From the NCBI GenBank assembly GCA_031263985.1, contig JAISER010000039.1, positions 1 to 56,994 on the forward strand: a stretch of 56,994 bases of DNA. The letters run 5' to 3'. This DNA is from Clostridiales bacterium (GTDB taxonomy: Bacteria > Bacillota > Clostridia > Lachnospirales > JAISER01). Numbering within the stretch: the stretch's first letter is position 1; the number at the start of each line of letters is the position of its first letter. Below the pieces are notes generated by a model, which saw only the letters and a program-made list of their open reading frames with translations, ran no database searches and was not told the DNA's origin. The position numbers were made by a program, and so were the translations under genes. Of this stretch, positions 34,920-44,060 are shown piece after piece.

Positions 34920-36353
34920 TTACAGACGTTTTAACAATTCAAGGGTATATTCCCATGTTCGTTCCAGCGACGAGAGAGAGAGCCTTTCGTCGGGAGAATG
35001 CGCGCCGGTTATGTTAGGCCCAAGCGAGATCATATCCGCGTTTTCGAGCTTTTCTCCGAAAACGGCGCATTCAAGCCCGGCGTGAATGATCTCAGCGGAC
35101 GGCTCTTCGCCGTACAGGTCTTTGTAGGCGACCGCCGCCGTATCGCGCAGCGGCGAATTCTCACGGTATTCCCATGACGGATATTCGTTATAGACCTCCA
35201 GCTCACCACCCAGCGTTTTCGCCAAAAGTCTCAGCTTATCCGTAATGAAGCCTATCTTGGAGTTGACCGAGCTGCGCGGCGCGAGCGTAGCCGTGAACAG
35301 GCCGTTTTCCGTTCGGGCGACGCCCACGTTGCATGACGTCTCGACAAAATCGCCGCGCATATCAATTACGCCGTTCGGAGGCAGAAGGATGGAGGCCAAT
35401 ACTTTTTCCGCCGTTTCCTCAGTGAAAGCCAAGGCTTCGTCTTCGTCGCCCGCCGGCGCGAGTTCGAAATTGATTTTAACGTCTTTATCTTCACGAAATT
35501 CTTTAGAGAAGCGCTCTTCGGCCCGCGATAAAACGCCTCTGACAGCTTCTTCCCGTTCTTTGGGGAAATATATGAAGGCGGAGCATTCGCGCGGTATCGC
35601 GTTGTCTTTGGAGCCGCCGTTTAAGCCGTAAAACGACGCGCCAGTCTCTTCGATAAGCTTTGAGAGCGCGCGGGCGGCGAGGATGTTGGCGTTGGCCCTT
35701 CCGTCTTTTATATTTATGCCGGAATGGCCGCCGCGAAGCCCGTTTATCTCCATGCGGGCGCGGGCCAGCCCGTTCGCCGGAAACGTCGTCGTCCTGATTT
35801 TAATAAGCGATAGCGCGCCGCCCGAACAGCCGGCGATAATTACATCGTCGTTCTCCGAGTCCAAATTTATTACGCGCCGGGAGCGTATATTAGCGGCGTC
35901 AAGCTTTTTCGCGCCGGTCATGCCTATTTCCTCGTCAACGGTGAACAGCGCCTCTATGGGCGGGTGGTCATAGTCGCCCGCGAGCGCGGCCAGCATGATC
36001 GCTTCGCCGGCGCCGTTGTCAGCGCCGAGCGACGTGCCGTCGGCTTTTATAAAGTCGCCCTCGATCTTAACGTTAAGAGGATCCGCGTTAAAATCGAAGA
36101 CGACGTCGCCGCGTTTGTCGCACACCATGTCTATATGCGCCTGCAACAGAACCGGATCGGAACCTTCGCGGCCTTTCGAAGCTGGTTTTTTGACTAACAC
36201 GTTGTAATGCTCGTCTTGTTCCGCCCACAGCCCGAGTTCGCGCGCGAAGCTCAAAATTCGGTCGCTTAAAGCTTTTTCGTTTCCGCTGCCGTGAGGGACG
36301 CGACAAAGCTCTTTAAAGTAATCGAGCGGCGTCTGGCAATCACTAAAACTCAT
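34920..36353 (-). CDS. pepD: Aminoacyl-histidine dipeptidase (PepD, M20 family)
   Basis: A cytoplasmic metallopeptidase that hydrolyses Xaa-His and other dipeptides. The M20 metal motifs are LLQAHIDMVCDK near residue 74, SLGADNGAG near 112, FTVDEEIGMTGA near 142 and the late IHAGLECAVF. It is 477 aa from the ATG at 36353, with AGGATG upstream; the frame opens 3 codons earlier at a GTG that overlaps this site. A strong promoter (36438-36466) lies 85 bases upstream, so it probably leads the pepD-relA-MBL-hemZ-hisS unit. Confidence 0.92.
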   Translation of the reverse strand: MSFSDCQTPLDYFKELCRVPHGSGNEKALSDRILSFARELGLWAEQDEHYNVLVKKPASKGREGSDPVLLQAHIDMVCDKRGDVVFDFNADPLNVKIEGDFIKADGTSLGADNGAGEAIMLAALAGDYDHPPIEALFTVDEEIGMTGAKKLDAANIRSRRVINLDSENDDVIIAGCSGGALSLIKIRTTTFPANGLARARMEINGLRGGHSGINIKDGRANANILAARALSKLIEETGASFYGLNGGSKDNAIPRECSAFIYFPKEREEAVRGVLSRAEERFSKEFREDKDVKINFELAPAGDEDEALAFTEETAEKVLASILLPPNGVIDMRGDFVETSCNVGVARTENGLFTATLAPRSSVNSKIGFITDKLRLLAKTLGGELEVYNEYPSWEYRENSPLRDTAAVAYKDLYGEEPSAEIIHAGLECAVFGEKLENADMISLGPNITGAHSPDERLSLSSLERTWEYTLELLKRL

Positions 36354-36437
36354 AAAAACCACATCCTAGATTTATAGGCTTTAAAACCGCTTTTCACGCG
36401 ATTCGCGGCGGCTTTATTATTTATTAATTAGTATGCG

Positions 36438-36466
36438 ATTCTATCACATTTCGCATCATATAACAA
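36438..36466 (-). promoter_or_regulatory. Promoter of the pepD-relA operon
   Basis: On the minus strand TTGTTA (36466-36461), a 17-bp spacer and TAGAAT (36443-36438) form a good sigma-A type promoter about 85 bases before the pepD ATG. Confidence 0.75.
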
Positions 36467-36585
36467 CAACTATTTATTACGCGCGTTTATTGGAGAACTT
36501 GAGCGCAACGCGTCATCTCCCGTCGATATTCGGCGTTTTAAGGCGCCGCGCCGTTGGTCCGCGATTAAAATGTTTGCCAATAATG

Positions 36586-36596
36586 TATAATATAAT
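36586..36596 (+). promoter_or_regulatory. Possible -10 region for the short transcript 36600-36809
   Basis: TATAAT occurs twice back to back (36586-36591 and 36591-36596) in an AT-rich tract about 75 bases before the tiny ORF. No good -35 was found at 17 bp. Confidence 0.4.
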
Positions 36597-36670
36597 GTCA
36601 AAGAGCAATAATACTCAACGTAGAGGTTATCTCTATAAAAACGTGTCCGCTGAAAGGAGTGAATAAAACG

Positions 36671-36748
36671 ATGGAGAAAAAAGCCAGCGATAAAAAGAGC
36701 GATCGCTCAGATTTTGGCGATGACGTGAACTCAGAAAAGAAAAAGTAA
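36671..36748 (+). CDS. Tiny charged 25-aa peptide with its own terminator
   Basis: ATG at 36671, preceded by AAAGGAGTG 10 bases upstream, then 25 codons and TAA. The peptide is almost entirely Lys, Asp, Ser and Glu (it begins MEKKASDKKSDRSDFGDD and ends in three Lys). It has no hydrophobic segment. A terminator follows at 36772-36809, and tandem TATAAT boxes precede it, so a short transcript of about 210 bases is likely. It may encode a peptide or be a small RNA. Function unknown. Confidence 0.45.
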   Translation: MEKKASDKKSDRSDFGDDVNSEKKK

Positions 36749-36771
36749 GTTGATTGGCACATAAAAAAAAG

Positions 36772-36809
36772 ACGAACCGGACGCAATGGCGCGCCCGGTT
36801 CGTTTTTTT
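36772..36809 (+). terminator. Terminator of the tiny ORF transcript
   Basis: Arms acgaaccgg (36772-36780) and ccggttcgt (36795-36803) pair perfectly and are followed by seven T. Confidence 0.88.
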
Positions 36810-36916
36810 GCGGCGATGACGGCGCGCCGCGATTGATTTTTCGCGACTAACCTTGTAATATATAAGTATCGAATTATACCTCAAATCAAAGTGCGAATAA
36901 AGGCGGATGATATCTT

Positions 36917-38845
36917 ATGATAGACGAGCATTATTTAACGTTGCTGGCCAAGGAGTTTCCTAATATCCGAAAAGCGTCCACGGAGATAGTGAACCTTAAC
37001 GCGATTTTGAGCTTGCCGAAAGGCACGGAGTATTTTTTGAGCGATTTGCATGGAGAGCATGAAGCGTTCATACATATGGTGAAAAGCGCGTCCGGAACCA
37101 TACAAGAGAAAGTGGACGATCTGTTCGGCAAGTCGCTTTCCGAGTCCGAGCGTCGTCAGCTCGCCGCCCTCGTGTACAACGCGGAAGCGGAGATAGCGCG
37201 CAGGAAAAAGTCTGAAGAAAATTTTGACGAGTGGTGCAGGATAAGCATATACCGTCTTATAGAGGTGTGCAAGTCCGTATCGACAAAGTATACCCGGTCG
37301 AAGATCAGAAAGCGAATGCCCGTTGATTCGGCGTACATAATGGACGAGCTTTTAAACGCTGACGACGAGATAAACCGCGCCAGATACTATGACGAGATCG
37401 TGAACTCGCTGTTTCAATGCGGTCTGGCGGAGCGGTTTATAATTGAAATAGTGCAGACCATAAGCAGGCTTGTGGTGGACAGGCTTCATATTATAGGAGA
37501 TATTTTCGACAGGGGCGCGCATCCCGACGTAATAATGGACTATCTTATAAATTTTCATGACGTGGATTTTCAATGGGGGAATCACGATATATTGTGGATG
37601 GGCGCGGCGGTCGGCAATGGGGCGTGCATAGCGAACGTCATACGCGGCAACATCAGCTATAACAATTTCGACATGTTGGAGATAGGCTACGGCATAAACC
37701 TGCGCGCGCTGTCGGCTTTCGCGCTCAGCGTTTACAGCGACGATCCTTGCGCGCTTTTCAAGCCGCATTTGCTGGATCAGAACGAATATGACCCCGTTGA
37801 CCCGGAACTGACGGCGAAAATGCATAAAGCCATCGCTATAATACAGTTTAAGCTGGAGGGGCAGCTTATTAAGAAACGTCCCGAGTATCGAATGGAAGAA
37901 CGGCTGCTGCTCGATAAAATCGACTATGAGGCCGGCGTCATCGAGATAGACGGCGTAAAGCATGAGATGAGGGACAAGTTTTTTCCGACTATAGATCCGA
38001 AATCGCCGTATACTCTTACAAAGGAAGAAGAAAATCTTATGAACGCGGTGCAGGCGTCGTTCCTTAGAAGCGAAAAGCTGCAAAAGCACATACGCTTTTT
38101 GTTCAGTCACGGATCTATGTACAAAATAGTTAACGGCAATCTGCTTTATCACGGTTGCGTACCGTTTACCGAGGACGGCGAATTCGACGCGTTTGACGCT
38201 GGCGGCGTTTCCGTGTTCGGCAAATCTTACATGGACTATCTTGATGAAAAGGTAAGACGGGCCTATTTTGACAAAGAAGGGTCCGGAGACATCATGTGGA
38301 ACTTGTGGTGCGGGAGCAAGTCGCCTCTTTTCGGCAAAGATCGAATAACGACGTTTGAGCGCTATTTTATCGCTGACAAATCGACGCACAAGGAAAAAAC
38401 CGCGCCCTATTACAAGTTGGTGAACAACAAAGAGATATGCGCGAAAATATTGCGCGAATTCGGACTGGCCCCGGACACCTCACGCATATTGAACGGACAT
38501 GTGCCGGTCAAGAGGAAAGACGGGGAAAGCCCTATAAAAGGCGACGGGCTACTGTTTTTCATTGACGGCGGCATATCGAAGGCATACCGCAAGACGACCG
38601 GCATCGCCGGATATACGTTTATCTTCAACTCCAGGTACATGGCGCTGGCGGAACATAAGCCGTATACTCCAATAGACGACGACGGCGAGCAGACGTTTGA
38701 TACGCCGCTAATAAAAATCGTCGAGCGGCTGAGACATAGAATGACGGTCAAAAACACCGATATAGGCAAGGAACTTGAGCGGAAGATTACGGAGCTTACC
38801 GCGCTGGTGGAGGCTTTTCGCAGAGGCGCTATTAAACAGAGATGA
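36917..38845 (+). CDS. fbp: Fructose-1,6-bisphosphatase class III
   Basis: The Firmicutes-type gluconeogenic phosphatase that converts fructose-1,6-bisphosphate to fructose-6-phosphate. It is a 642-aa metallophosphoesterase, a normal length. The metal-binding motifs are FLSDLHGEHEAF near 41-52, IIGDIFDRGAHPD near 195-207 and WGNHDILWMG near 221-230, with RFLFSHGSMYK and LNGHVPVK further on. AGGCGG lies about 11 bases before the ATG. It appears monocistronic, followed by a palindromic tract. The N-terminal helical part includes a Lys/Glu-rich region at about 80-110. Confidence 0.95.
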   Translation: MIDEHYLTLLAKEFPNIRKASTEIVNLNAILSLPKGTEYFLSDLHGEHEAFIHMVKSASGTIQEKVDDLFGKSLSESERRQLAALVYNAEAEIARRKKSEENFDEWCRISIYRLIEVCKSVSTKYTRSKIRKRMPVDSAYIMDELLNADDEINRARYYDEIVNSLFQCGLAERFIIEIVQTISRLVVDRLHIIGDIFDRGAHPDVIMDYLINFHDVDFQWGNHDILWMGAAVGNGACIANVIRGNISYNNFDMLEIGYGINLRALSAFALSVYSDDPCALFKPHLLDQNEYDPVDPELTAKMHKAIAIIQFKLEGQLIKKRPEYRMEERLLLDKIDYEAGVIEIDGVKHEMRDKFFPTIDPKSPYTLTKEEENLMNAVQASFLRSEKLQKHIRFLFSHGSMYKIVNGNLLYHGCVPFTEDGEFDAFDAGGVSVFGKSYMDYLDEKVRRAYFDKEGSGDIMWNLWCGSKSPLFGKDRITTFERYFIADKSTHKEKTAPYYKLVNNKEICAKILREFGLAPDTSRILNGHVPVKRKDGESPIKGDGLLFFIDGGISKAYRKTTGIAGYTFIFNSRYMALAEHKPYTPIDDDGEQTFDTPLIKIVERLRHRMTVKNTDIGKELERKITELTALVEAFRRGAIKQR

Positions 38846-39089
38846 TTAGGGCCGTGGGCGCTGCCTGTTTTTAGGACCGTGGGCGCCGCCCACGCCCGCC
38901 AACTTTTTGAAAAAAGTTGGGCAAAAACTTTCGCCGGAAACTTTGTTTCCGGGAAAAGACCGGGGACGTTGTCGCGCTTGCGCAGGTTTGATCGGCGCTG
39001 AGAGGGGCGCGTTCAGTATAACGCGCTCGCTCGTCCGTTGAAAGCGGTTTATGGACAATTGAACTAGAAGAGGGTGAAAGGATTACGTC
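38846..39089. other. Palindrome-rich intergenic tract after fbp
   Basis: It contains nested inverted repeats: gtgggcgccgcccac (about 38880-38894), caactttttgaaaaaagttg (38909-38928), and ccggaaactttgtttccgg (38935-38953). They resemble repeat family 3 palindromes and may serve as terminators. No ORF is seen. Confidence 0.55.
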
Positions 39090-39118
39090 TTGACAACGAC
39101 ATGTTCGACATGTAGAAT
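39090..39118 (+). promoter_or_regulatory. Strong promoter about 400 bases upstream of valS
   Basis: TTGACA at 39090-39095, a 17-bp spacer and TAGAAT at 39113-39118 form a near-consensus promoter. It overlaps a direct repeat of cgacatgt. Transcription would begin near 39125, giving a leader of about 390 bases before valS, or a separate RNA. Confidence 0.7.
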
Positions 39119-39296
39119 GTTGGCAAAGCTGTGAGGCGTATTATTTTCCTTAACTTCGCGGTAAAAGCGGCCTGATGCGGCGGCGGTTCCCAATGTGTCG
39201 CGCATGGAATTGATAATGGACTTTCGTGGCGAGAGTTCGTTAAAAATGATTCAAGAGCATCTTAAGTTTTTCAAGAAATTCGCCGATGATCTTTGT

Positions 39297-39367
39297 AGAA
39301 GCGCGTTAGAAAAGCGGAGCGGAAAATGAACCGAAAAGACGCTAAATGGAGATTTTGAACAGGCGCT
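39297..39367. repeat. Half copy of dispersed repeat family 2 in the valS leader
   Basis: The stretch ending gattttgaacaggcgct (39351-39367), with gcggaaaatga and aaaagacgc before it, matches the right half of the complete copy at 24675-24722. The left end is missing. Confidence 0.6.
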
Positions 39368-39369
39368 AA

Positions 39370-39485
39370 GGAACAGTTCGGAAATAACCTTGACGGTCGG
39401 CTTGTTTTTTTGTCATGTTGTGTTGGCGGAGCTTGCCGTCTTGTCCGACGAGAAGATTCCGTCCGGTTCATTTCTGAACTGCTCC
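39370..39485. repeat. Long hairpin directly upstream of valS
   Basis: The left arm 39370-39389 (ggaacagttcggaaataacc) and right arm 39465-39485 are reverse complements with about 18 of 20 matches. The interior holds ttgacggtcggcttg followed by seven T. It resembles the palindrome at 24792-24880. It ends 28 bases before the valS ATG and could influence valS expression. Confidence 0.6.
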
Positions 39486-39513
39486 CAATGTCTTTAGGAA
39501 AGGGCGTTACGTT

Positions 39514-42144
39514 ATGAAGAAAGAGATGGCGAAAACATATGATCCTACGGCCGTGGAAGACAGGCTTTACGCTATGTGGCTTGAGCGCGGTTATTTTCGC
39601 GCGGAGGCCGATACGTCAAAAAAGCCTTTTACCATAGTCATGCCGCCTCCGAATATAACGGGACAGCTTCACATGGGACACGCCTTTGACTGCACGTTAC
39701 AGGATATCTTGATACGATGGAAACGCATGGACGGGTATAACGCGCTTTGGATTCCCGGAACGGACCACGCCAGCATATCGACGGAAGTCAGGATAGTTAA
39801 CAAGATGGCGGAAGAGGGGCTTACCAAGGCCGATGTCGGGCGCGACGGGTTTTTAAAACGCGCGTGGGAATGGCGCGAGGAATACGGTGGCAGGATACTT
39901 AAACAGCTCCGTAAATTCGGCAGTTCCTGCGACTGGAGCCGTGAGCGGTTTACAATGGACGAGGGGCTTTCGAAGGCCGTTTTAGAGGTTTTTGTAAGAC
40001 TCTATGACAAGGGGCTTATTTATAGAGGCGAAAAGCTGATTAACTGGTGCCCGAAGTGCCGTACGACTATCTCTGACGCGGAGGTAAACCATGTCGATAG
40101 GGAAAGCTGGTTTTATTATTTTAAATATCCGATCGAGGGGACGGATGAATTTTTGACGTTCGCCACGACCAGGCCTGAGACTATGCTTGGCGATACGGCT
40201 GTGGCGGTTAACCCGAACGACGAACGGTACGCTAAGTTTGTGGGTAAGGCGGCTGTCATGCCTGTTACGGGCGTTAAAATGCCTGTGATAGCTGATGAAT
40301 ACGTGGATATGGAGTTTGGAACCGGCGTCGTTAAAATTACGCCCGCGCATGACCCCAATGATTTTGAAGTAGGGGAGCGGCATAATTTAAAGCGCGTGAA
40401 TATAATGAACGATGACGGGACGATAAACGAGAACGGCGGAGCCTACGCTGGCATGGACAGGTACGAGGCTCGTGAAAAGATTGTGTCTGACTTCGAAAAG
40501 CTCGGGCTTTTTATGAGGAAGGAAGAGATCCGAAACGCCGTTGGGGTTCACGAACGCTGTCAAACGGTCGTGGAGCCGCTAATAAAACTTCAATGGTTCG
40601 TAAAAATGGATCGGCTCGCAAAGCCGGCCATAGAGGCGTATACATCGAAAAAACTGCGTATAATACCGGAGCGGTTCGGAAAGATTTACCTTAACTGGCT
40701 TGAGAATATACGCGACTGGTGCGTGTCTCGTCAACTTTGGTGGGGCCATAGAATACCGGCTTATTATTGCGAATGCGGCTTTACCGTCGTAAGCCGCGAG
40801 CGCCCGGAAAAATGTCCGGAATGCGGCGGTTCGGCGCTCACACAGGACGACGACACGCTTGACACATGGTTCAGTTCAGCCCTATGGCCTTTCTCGACGC
40901 TTGGCTGGCCTGACGAAACGCCGGAACTTAAGTGTTTTTATCCGACTGATGTGTTGGTTACATCTTATGACATCATATTCTTTTGGGTAGTGCGCATGGT
41001 GTTTTCGGGCATTGAGCATATGGGCGAGCAGCCGTTTAAGGACGTTTTCATACACGGACTCATACGCGATTCGCTTGGGCGCAAGATGAGTAAATCGCTG
41101 GATAACGGCGTGGATCCGCTGGAAGTCATCGAAAAGCACGGCGCCGACGCGCTGCGCCTTACCATAGTCACGGGAAACTCGCCGGGCGCTGATTCGAGGT
41201 ATTACCCCGAAAAGGTGGAGGCTAGCGGACATTTTTTAAATAAACTGTGGAACGCGAGCCGTTTCGTCCTTATGAACGTCGGGGATGACGATGTCGAAAA
41301 GCCCGGAGAGCTGACGCCGGCTGACAAGTGGATACTGTCGAAGGCGAACGCTCTTATAACCAAAACGAACGCGCATATGAACGCTTATGAGTTGGGCATG
41401 GCCGTGTCCGGCATACATGATTTTATCTGGGATGAATATTGCGACTGGTACATTGAGATGGTAAAGGTAAGGCTCAGGGACGACGAAACGAAAAGCGCCG
41501 CGCTTTGGACGCTTAAGCGAGCGCTGACGATCGCGCTTAAGCTTCTGCATCCGTATATGCCTTTTATAACGGAAGAAATTTTTCAGAGTTTGCGCCCGGA
41601 AGAAGAGAGTCTAATGATTTCCGCGTGGCCGCGATATGACGAAAATTTTAATTTCCCTAAGGAAGAGAAAGAAATAGAGCTTATAAAGGAGGCGGTGCGC
41701 GGCGTAAGGGCGCTTCGCAGCGATATGAACGCGCCTCCGTCTAAAAAAGTCCATGTTACAGTCGTTTCAAAAAACCGGGAAACGCGGCGCGTGTTTGAGG
41801 ATGGGCGGGCTTTTTTCGCTATGCTCGCGGCCGCGTCGGACGTGGAGATCGTTTCGGAAAAAAGCGCGGAAGGATGCGTGACGATAGTCGTTCCGGACGC
41901 GGTAGTATACATGTCGGCGGCGGAACTGACGGATAGGGAAGCGGAGATTAAGCGTTTGGAAAAGGAACGGGAAAAGCTCGCGTTTGAGGTGACGCGCGTT
42001 AAAGGCATGTTAGGTAACGAAGGGTTCGTTAAGAAAGCTCCCGCGGCGCTTATTAAAGAGCAGGAAGAGAAGATGGGCAAATATTCGTCCATGCTTGACA
42101 GCGTGGAGGCGCAAATTAAAAGCTTGCGGCTAAACGCTCCGTAG
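39514..42144 (+). CDS. valS: Valine--tRNA ligase
   Basis: A class I synthetase of 876 aa. The HIGH signature is H53-M54-G55-H56 (ITGQLHMGHAFD) and KMSKS lies near residues 524-528 (RKMSKSLDNGVDP). The CP1 editing domain (about 190-330) includes TTRPETMLGD and GTGVVKITPAHDPND. A zinc-type Cys cluster (CECGFTVV ... CPECGG) lies near 416-440. The C-terminal coiled-coil arm (about 808-870) is Lys/Glu-rich. The usual GTDHA-G-I-A-T segment reads GTDHASIST, a conservative variant. AGGAAAGGG lies upstream of the ATG. A long leader with a hairpin precedes it; no T-box consensus was found. Confidence 0.97.
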   Translation: MKKEMAKTYDPTAVEDRLYAMWLERGYFRAEADTSKKPFTIVMPPPNITGQLHMGHAFDCTLQDILIRWKRMDGYNALWIPGTDHASISTEVRIVNKMAEEGLTKADVGRDGFLKRAWEWREEYGGRILKQLRKFGSSCDWSRERFTMDEGLSKAVLEVFVRLYDKGLIYRGEKLINWCPKCRTTISDAEVNHVDRESWFYYFKYPIEGTDEFLTFATTRPETMLGDTAVAVNPNDERYAKFVGKAAVMPVTGVKMPVIADEYVDMEFGTGVVKITPAHDPNDFEVGERHNLKRVNIMNDDGTINENGGAYAGMDRYEAREKIVSDFEKLGLFMRKEEIRNAVGVHERCQTVVEPLIKLQWFVKMDRLAKPAIEAYTSKKLRIIPERFGKIYLNWLENIRDWCVSRQLWWGHRIPAYYCECGFTVVSRERPEKCPECGGSALTQDDDTLDTWFSSALWPFSTLGWPDETPELKCFYPTDVLVTSYDIIFFWVVRMVFSGIEHMGEQPFKDVFIHGLIRDSLGRKMSKSLDNGVDPLEVIEKHGADALRLTIVTGNSPGADSRYYPEKVEASGHFLNKLWNASRFVLMNVGDDDVEKPGELTPADKWILSKANALITKTNAHMNAYELGMAVSGIHDFIWDEYCDWYIEMVKVRLRDDETKSAALWTLKRALTIALKLLHPYMPFITEEIFQSLRPEEESLMISAWPRYDENFNFPKEEKEIELIKEAVRGVRALRSDMNAPPSKKVHVTVVSKNRETRRVFEDGRAFFAMLAAASDVEIVSEKSAEGCVTIVVPDAVVYMSAAELTDREAEIKRLEKEREKLAFEVTRVKGMLGNEGFVKKAPAALIKEQEEKMGKYSSMLDSVEAQIKSLRLNAP

Positions 42145-42243
42145 GAAAGCGGTAAACCCGGTATAGTCGCTTCAGCGGTTCGCGTTTCTCATTGAGCGGC
42201 AATGAGGAAACGAGCGCGGGCGACGTCTGTGATCTAGAGGATT

Positions 42244-42356
42244 AATACTGAATTCAGTTTGAAACATAGCGTAGTCGAACCAATGGGTTCGGCGAGGTTT
42301 CGCGACGAAGCCCGGCGTGAAAAAGACCGTTCGGACGGTTATGGTTTAGACTGAGT
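42244..42356. repeat. Dispersed repeat family 1, inverted and internally deleted copy
   Basis: It runs from aatactgaattcagtttgaa (42244) to ttagactgag (42355). It is the reverse complement of 3531-3684 but lacks about 40 bp from the middle (the gcgaaaaatcctcacc region). Both terminal inverted repeats are retained. Confidence 0.75.
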
Positions 42357-42457
42357 TTGGCGTAAAGTGAAAAATTTAAAGGGTATTGTGTTTATATGTG
42401 GATAGAGTGTATAATTGAAGGAGAGATTGACGGAGCTTTTGCGGGAGGTGAGTTAAG

Positions 42458-42595
42458 GTGATTGATTTTAGGGAGGAAATCGCTAAATATAAACCTATAA
42501 TGGAAATGGAGGACGTCGAGGCGTCCATACAGTCGGAAGAGACTCGCGACATAATGGATTTGCTTCAGTATATAACGAAACGACTAAGCGCTTAA
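42458..42595 (+). CDS. Small acidic 45-aa protein
   Basis: GTG start at 42458 with a strong GGGAGGTGA 7 bases upstream, ending at TAA 42595. The 45-aa product is helical and acidic (IDFREEIAKYKPIMEMEDVE, then a TRDIMDLLQYITKRLS tail) with no membrane segment. It resembles a short helix-hairpin. It lies 16 bases upstream of the zinc-ribbon/TPR gene, so the two are surely co-transcribed. I do not recognise a family; the strong site and spacing support a real gene. Confidence 0.65.
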   Translation: MIDFREEIAKYKPIMEMEDVEASIQSEETRDIMDLLQYITKRLSA

Positions 42596-42611
42596 GAAGG
42601 AGCCGGCGGCT

Positions 42612-44015
42612 ATGTTATGCCCAAATTGCTATTATGAGTTGGAACAGGACGATTTAGTATGTCCGAAGTGCGGCGTTGACGTCGACTTGTTCGCCATGAC
42701 CGCGGGAATATCCGACAGGTTGTACAACGGAGGGCTTGCGCGCGCCAAAGATGGAAACATGTCGGGGGCTGTCGAAGACCTTAAAAAAAGCGTCGGGTTC
42801 AATAACCGCAACATAACCGCGAGAAACTTGCTTGGTCTTGTATATTTTGAAACCGGACGCATAGGCGACGCTTTGGCGCATTGGGTCATTAGCGCTTCCA
42901 TTATGAGAGAAAACAACGCCGCTGGAGAATATCTTGACCGTGTGCAGAAAAACAGTCGCGAGCTTGAGCGTTTGAATGACGCGGTAAAGATGTACAACGG
43001 CGCGCTTGAATATCTGCGTCAAAAAAACGATGATATGGCCATTATACAGCTTAAAAAGGCGCTTGAAATAAATCCGGGGTTTGTTGATGCCTCCAATATG
43101 CTGGCGTTGTGCTATTTTATACAAAGAGACAAAGAAAAAGCGCGAATATATGTCGAAAAAGCGCTGGCTTCGGACAGTGGCAACGAGATCGCGCTCCGGT
43201 ACTATAAAGAGCTGTTCCCGTCGAAAACGCGTCCGGAACCGGTCAATATGGTTAAAAGGCCGCAGCGCGCGGTCAACGCGCATAATTTTTCGGCCATATT
43301 GCCTAAAGATAAGCGCAGTTTTGGCGGAACGTTTCACATAGCTGAGATTATATCCTTTTTGATAGGCGGAGCGTGCGTTCTGGCTATAGCTTATTTTTTG
43401 GTCGTGCCAGGTATAGTGCAGTCAAAGGACTCTTCCTATGAAAAAATGTTCAGTAGTCTTAACGCTGAGATATCGTCGGGCGAAGCCAGGATTAGCGCGT
43501 ACGAAGAGCGGGTTTCGGAGTCAGCTGCGCTGATAGAACGGCTTAGAGTCGAAAATGAGGAATATTCTCGTCAAGCTTCGCTGGAACGCCGTCTCGCTGA
43601 AATTGACAGGGCGGAGGCGCTGTTGAACGATGAGGACGACGCGTTAGGGGCGGCGGAGATACTGGCGGTTTTGGACATGACCGACATGACGGCGGAAGCC
43701 ATGCAGCGCGCGGCGGATTTAAAGATAGAGTCGTATCCCGACGCGGCGAGGCTATTGTACGACGACGCGGTGCGAAACTATAATCAGGAAAACTATCAGG
43801 AAGCGACGAGGTTTTTGGAGAAATGCCTTGTTTTTATAGACGCGGACGCGAGTTATATGGCCGGGGTCGTTTACCACAGAGGGCTTTTGGCGGAGCGTTC
43901 AGGCGATTTAACCGCAGCGAGGGGTTATTATGAAACGGTTATGGATCGATATTCTAATTCGAACTTCTTTACGCTCGCTCGATCAAGGCTTAATTCACTG
44001 AGCGACGAACGGTGA
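42612..44015 (+). CDS. Zinc-ribbon and TPR-repeat membrane protein
   Basis: A 467-aa protein. Residues 3-20 form a zinc ribbon (C3, C6, C17, C20: CPNC ... CPKC). TPR-like repeats follow (about 35-70, 75-110, 120-200, including ALEINPGFVDASNMLALCYF). One transmembrane helix lies near 248-270 (ISFLIGGACVLAIAYFLVV). Beyond it a coiled coil at about 280-330 leads to a second TPR region (335-460). The TPR halves therefore lie on opposite sides of the membrane. AAGGAG is about 10 bases before the ATG. It is preceded by a 45-aa ORF and followed by a 118-aa ORF. It probably scaffolds an envelope complex, but its partners are unknown. Confidence 0.8.
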   Translation: MLCPNCYYELEQDDLVCPKCGVDVDLFAMTAGISDRLYNGGLARAKDGNMSGAVEDLKKSVGFNNRNITARNLLGLVYFETGRIGDALAHWVISASIMRENNAAGEYLDRVQKNSRELERLNDAVKMYNGALEYLRQKNDDMAIIQLKKALEINPGFVDASNMLALCYFIQRDKEKARIYVEKALASDSGNEIALRYYKELFPSKTRPEPVNMVKRPQRAVNAHNFSAILPKDKRSFGGTFHIAEIISFLIGGACVLAIAYFLVVPGIVQSKDSSYEKMFSSLNAEISSGEARISAYEERVSESAALIERLRVENEEYSRQASLERRLAEIDRAEALLNDEDDALGAAEILAVLDMTDMTAEAMQRAADLKIESYPDAARLLYDDAVRNYNQENYQEATRFLEKCLVFIDADASYMAGVVYHRGLLAERSGDLTAARGYYETVMDRYSNSNFFTLARSRLNSLSDER

Positions 44016-44060
44016 CTCATTTTCCCCGACGGTCTGACGCATGGAAAGGAAGTCCTTGCC

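Noticed and set aside
36433..36666. 77-codon plus-strand frame upstream of the tiny charged ORF
   Set aside because: It overlaps the pepD promoter and the TATAAT boxes and lacks a ribosome binding site.
39165..39329. ORF of 41-55 codons in the valS leader (MELIMDFRGESS...)
   Set aside because: No ribosome binding site before any start; its end runs into a dispersed repeat half copy. It may be a decayed gene.
39119..39513. T-box riboswitch upstream of valS, and also between hisS and aspS
   Set aside because: The GGGTGGNACCGCG-like antiterminator consensus was not found by reading either region. A covariance-model search would be decisive.
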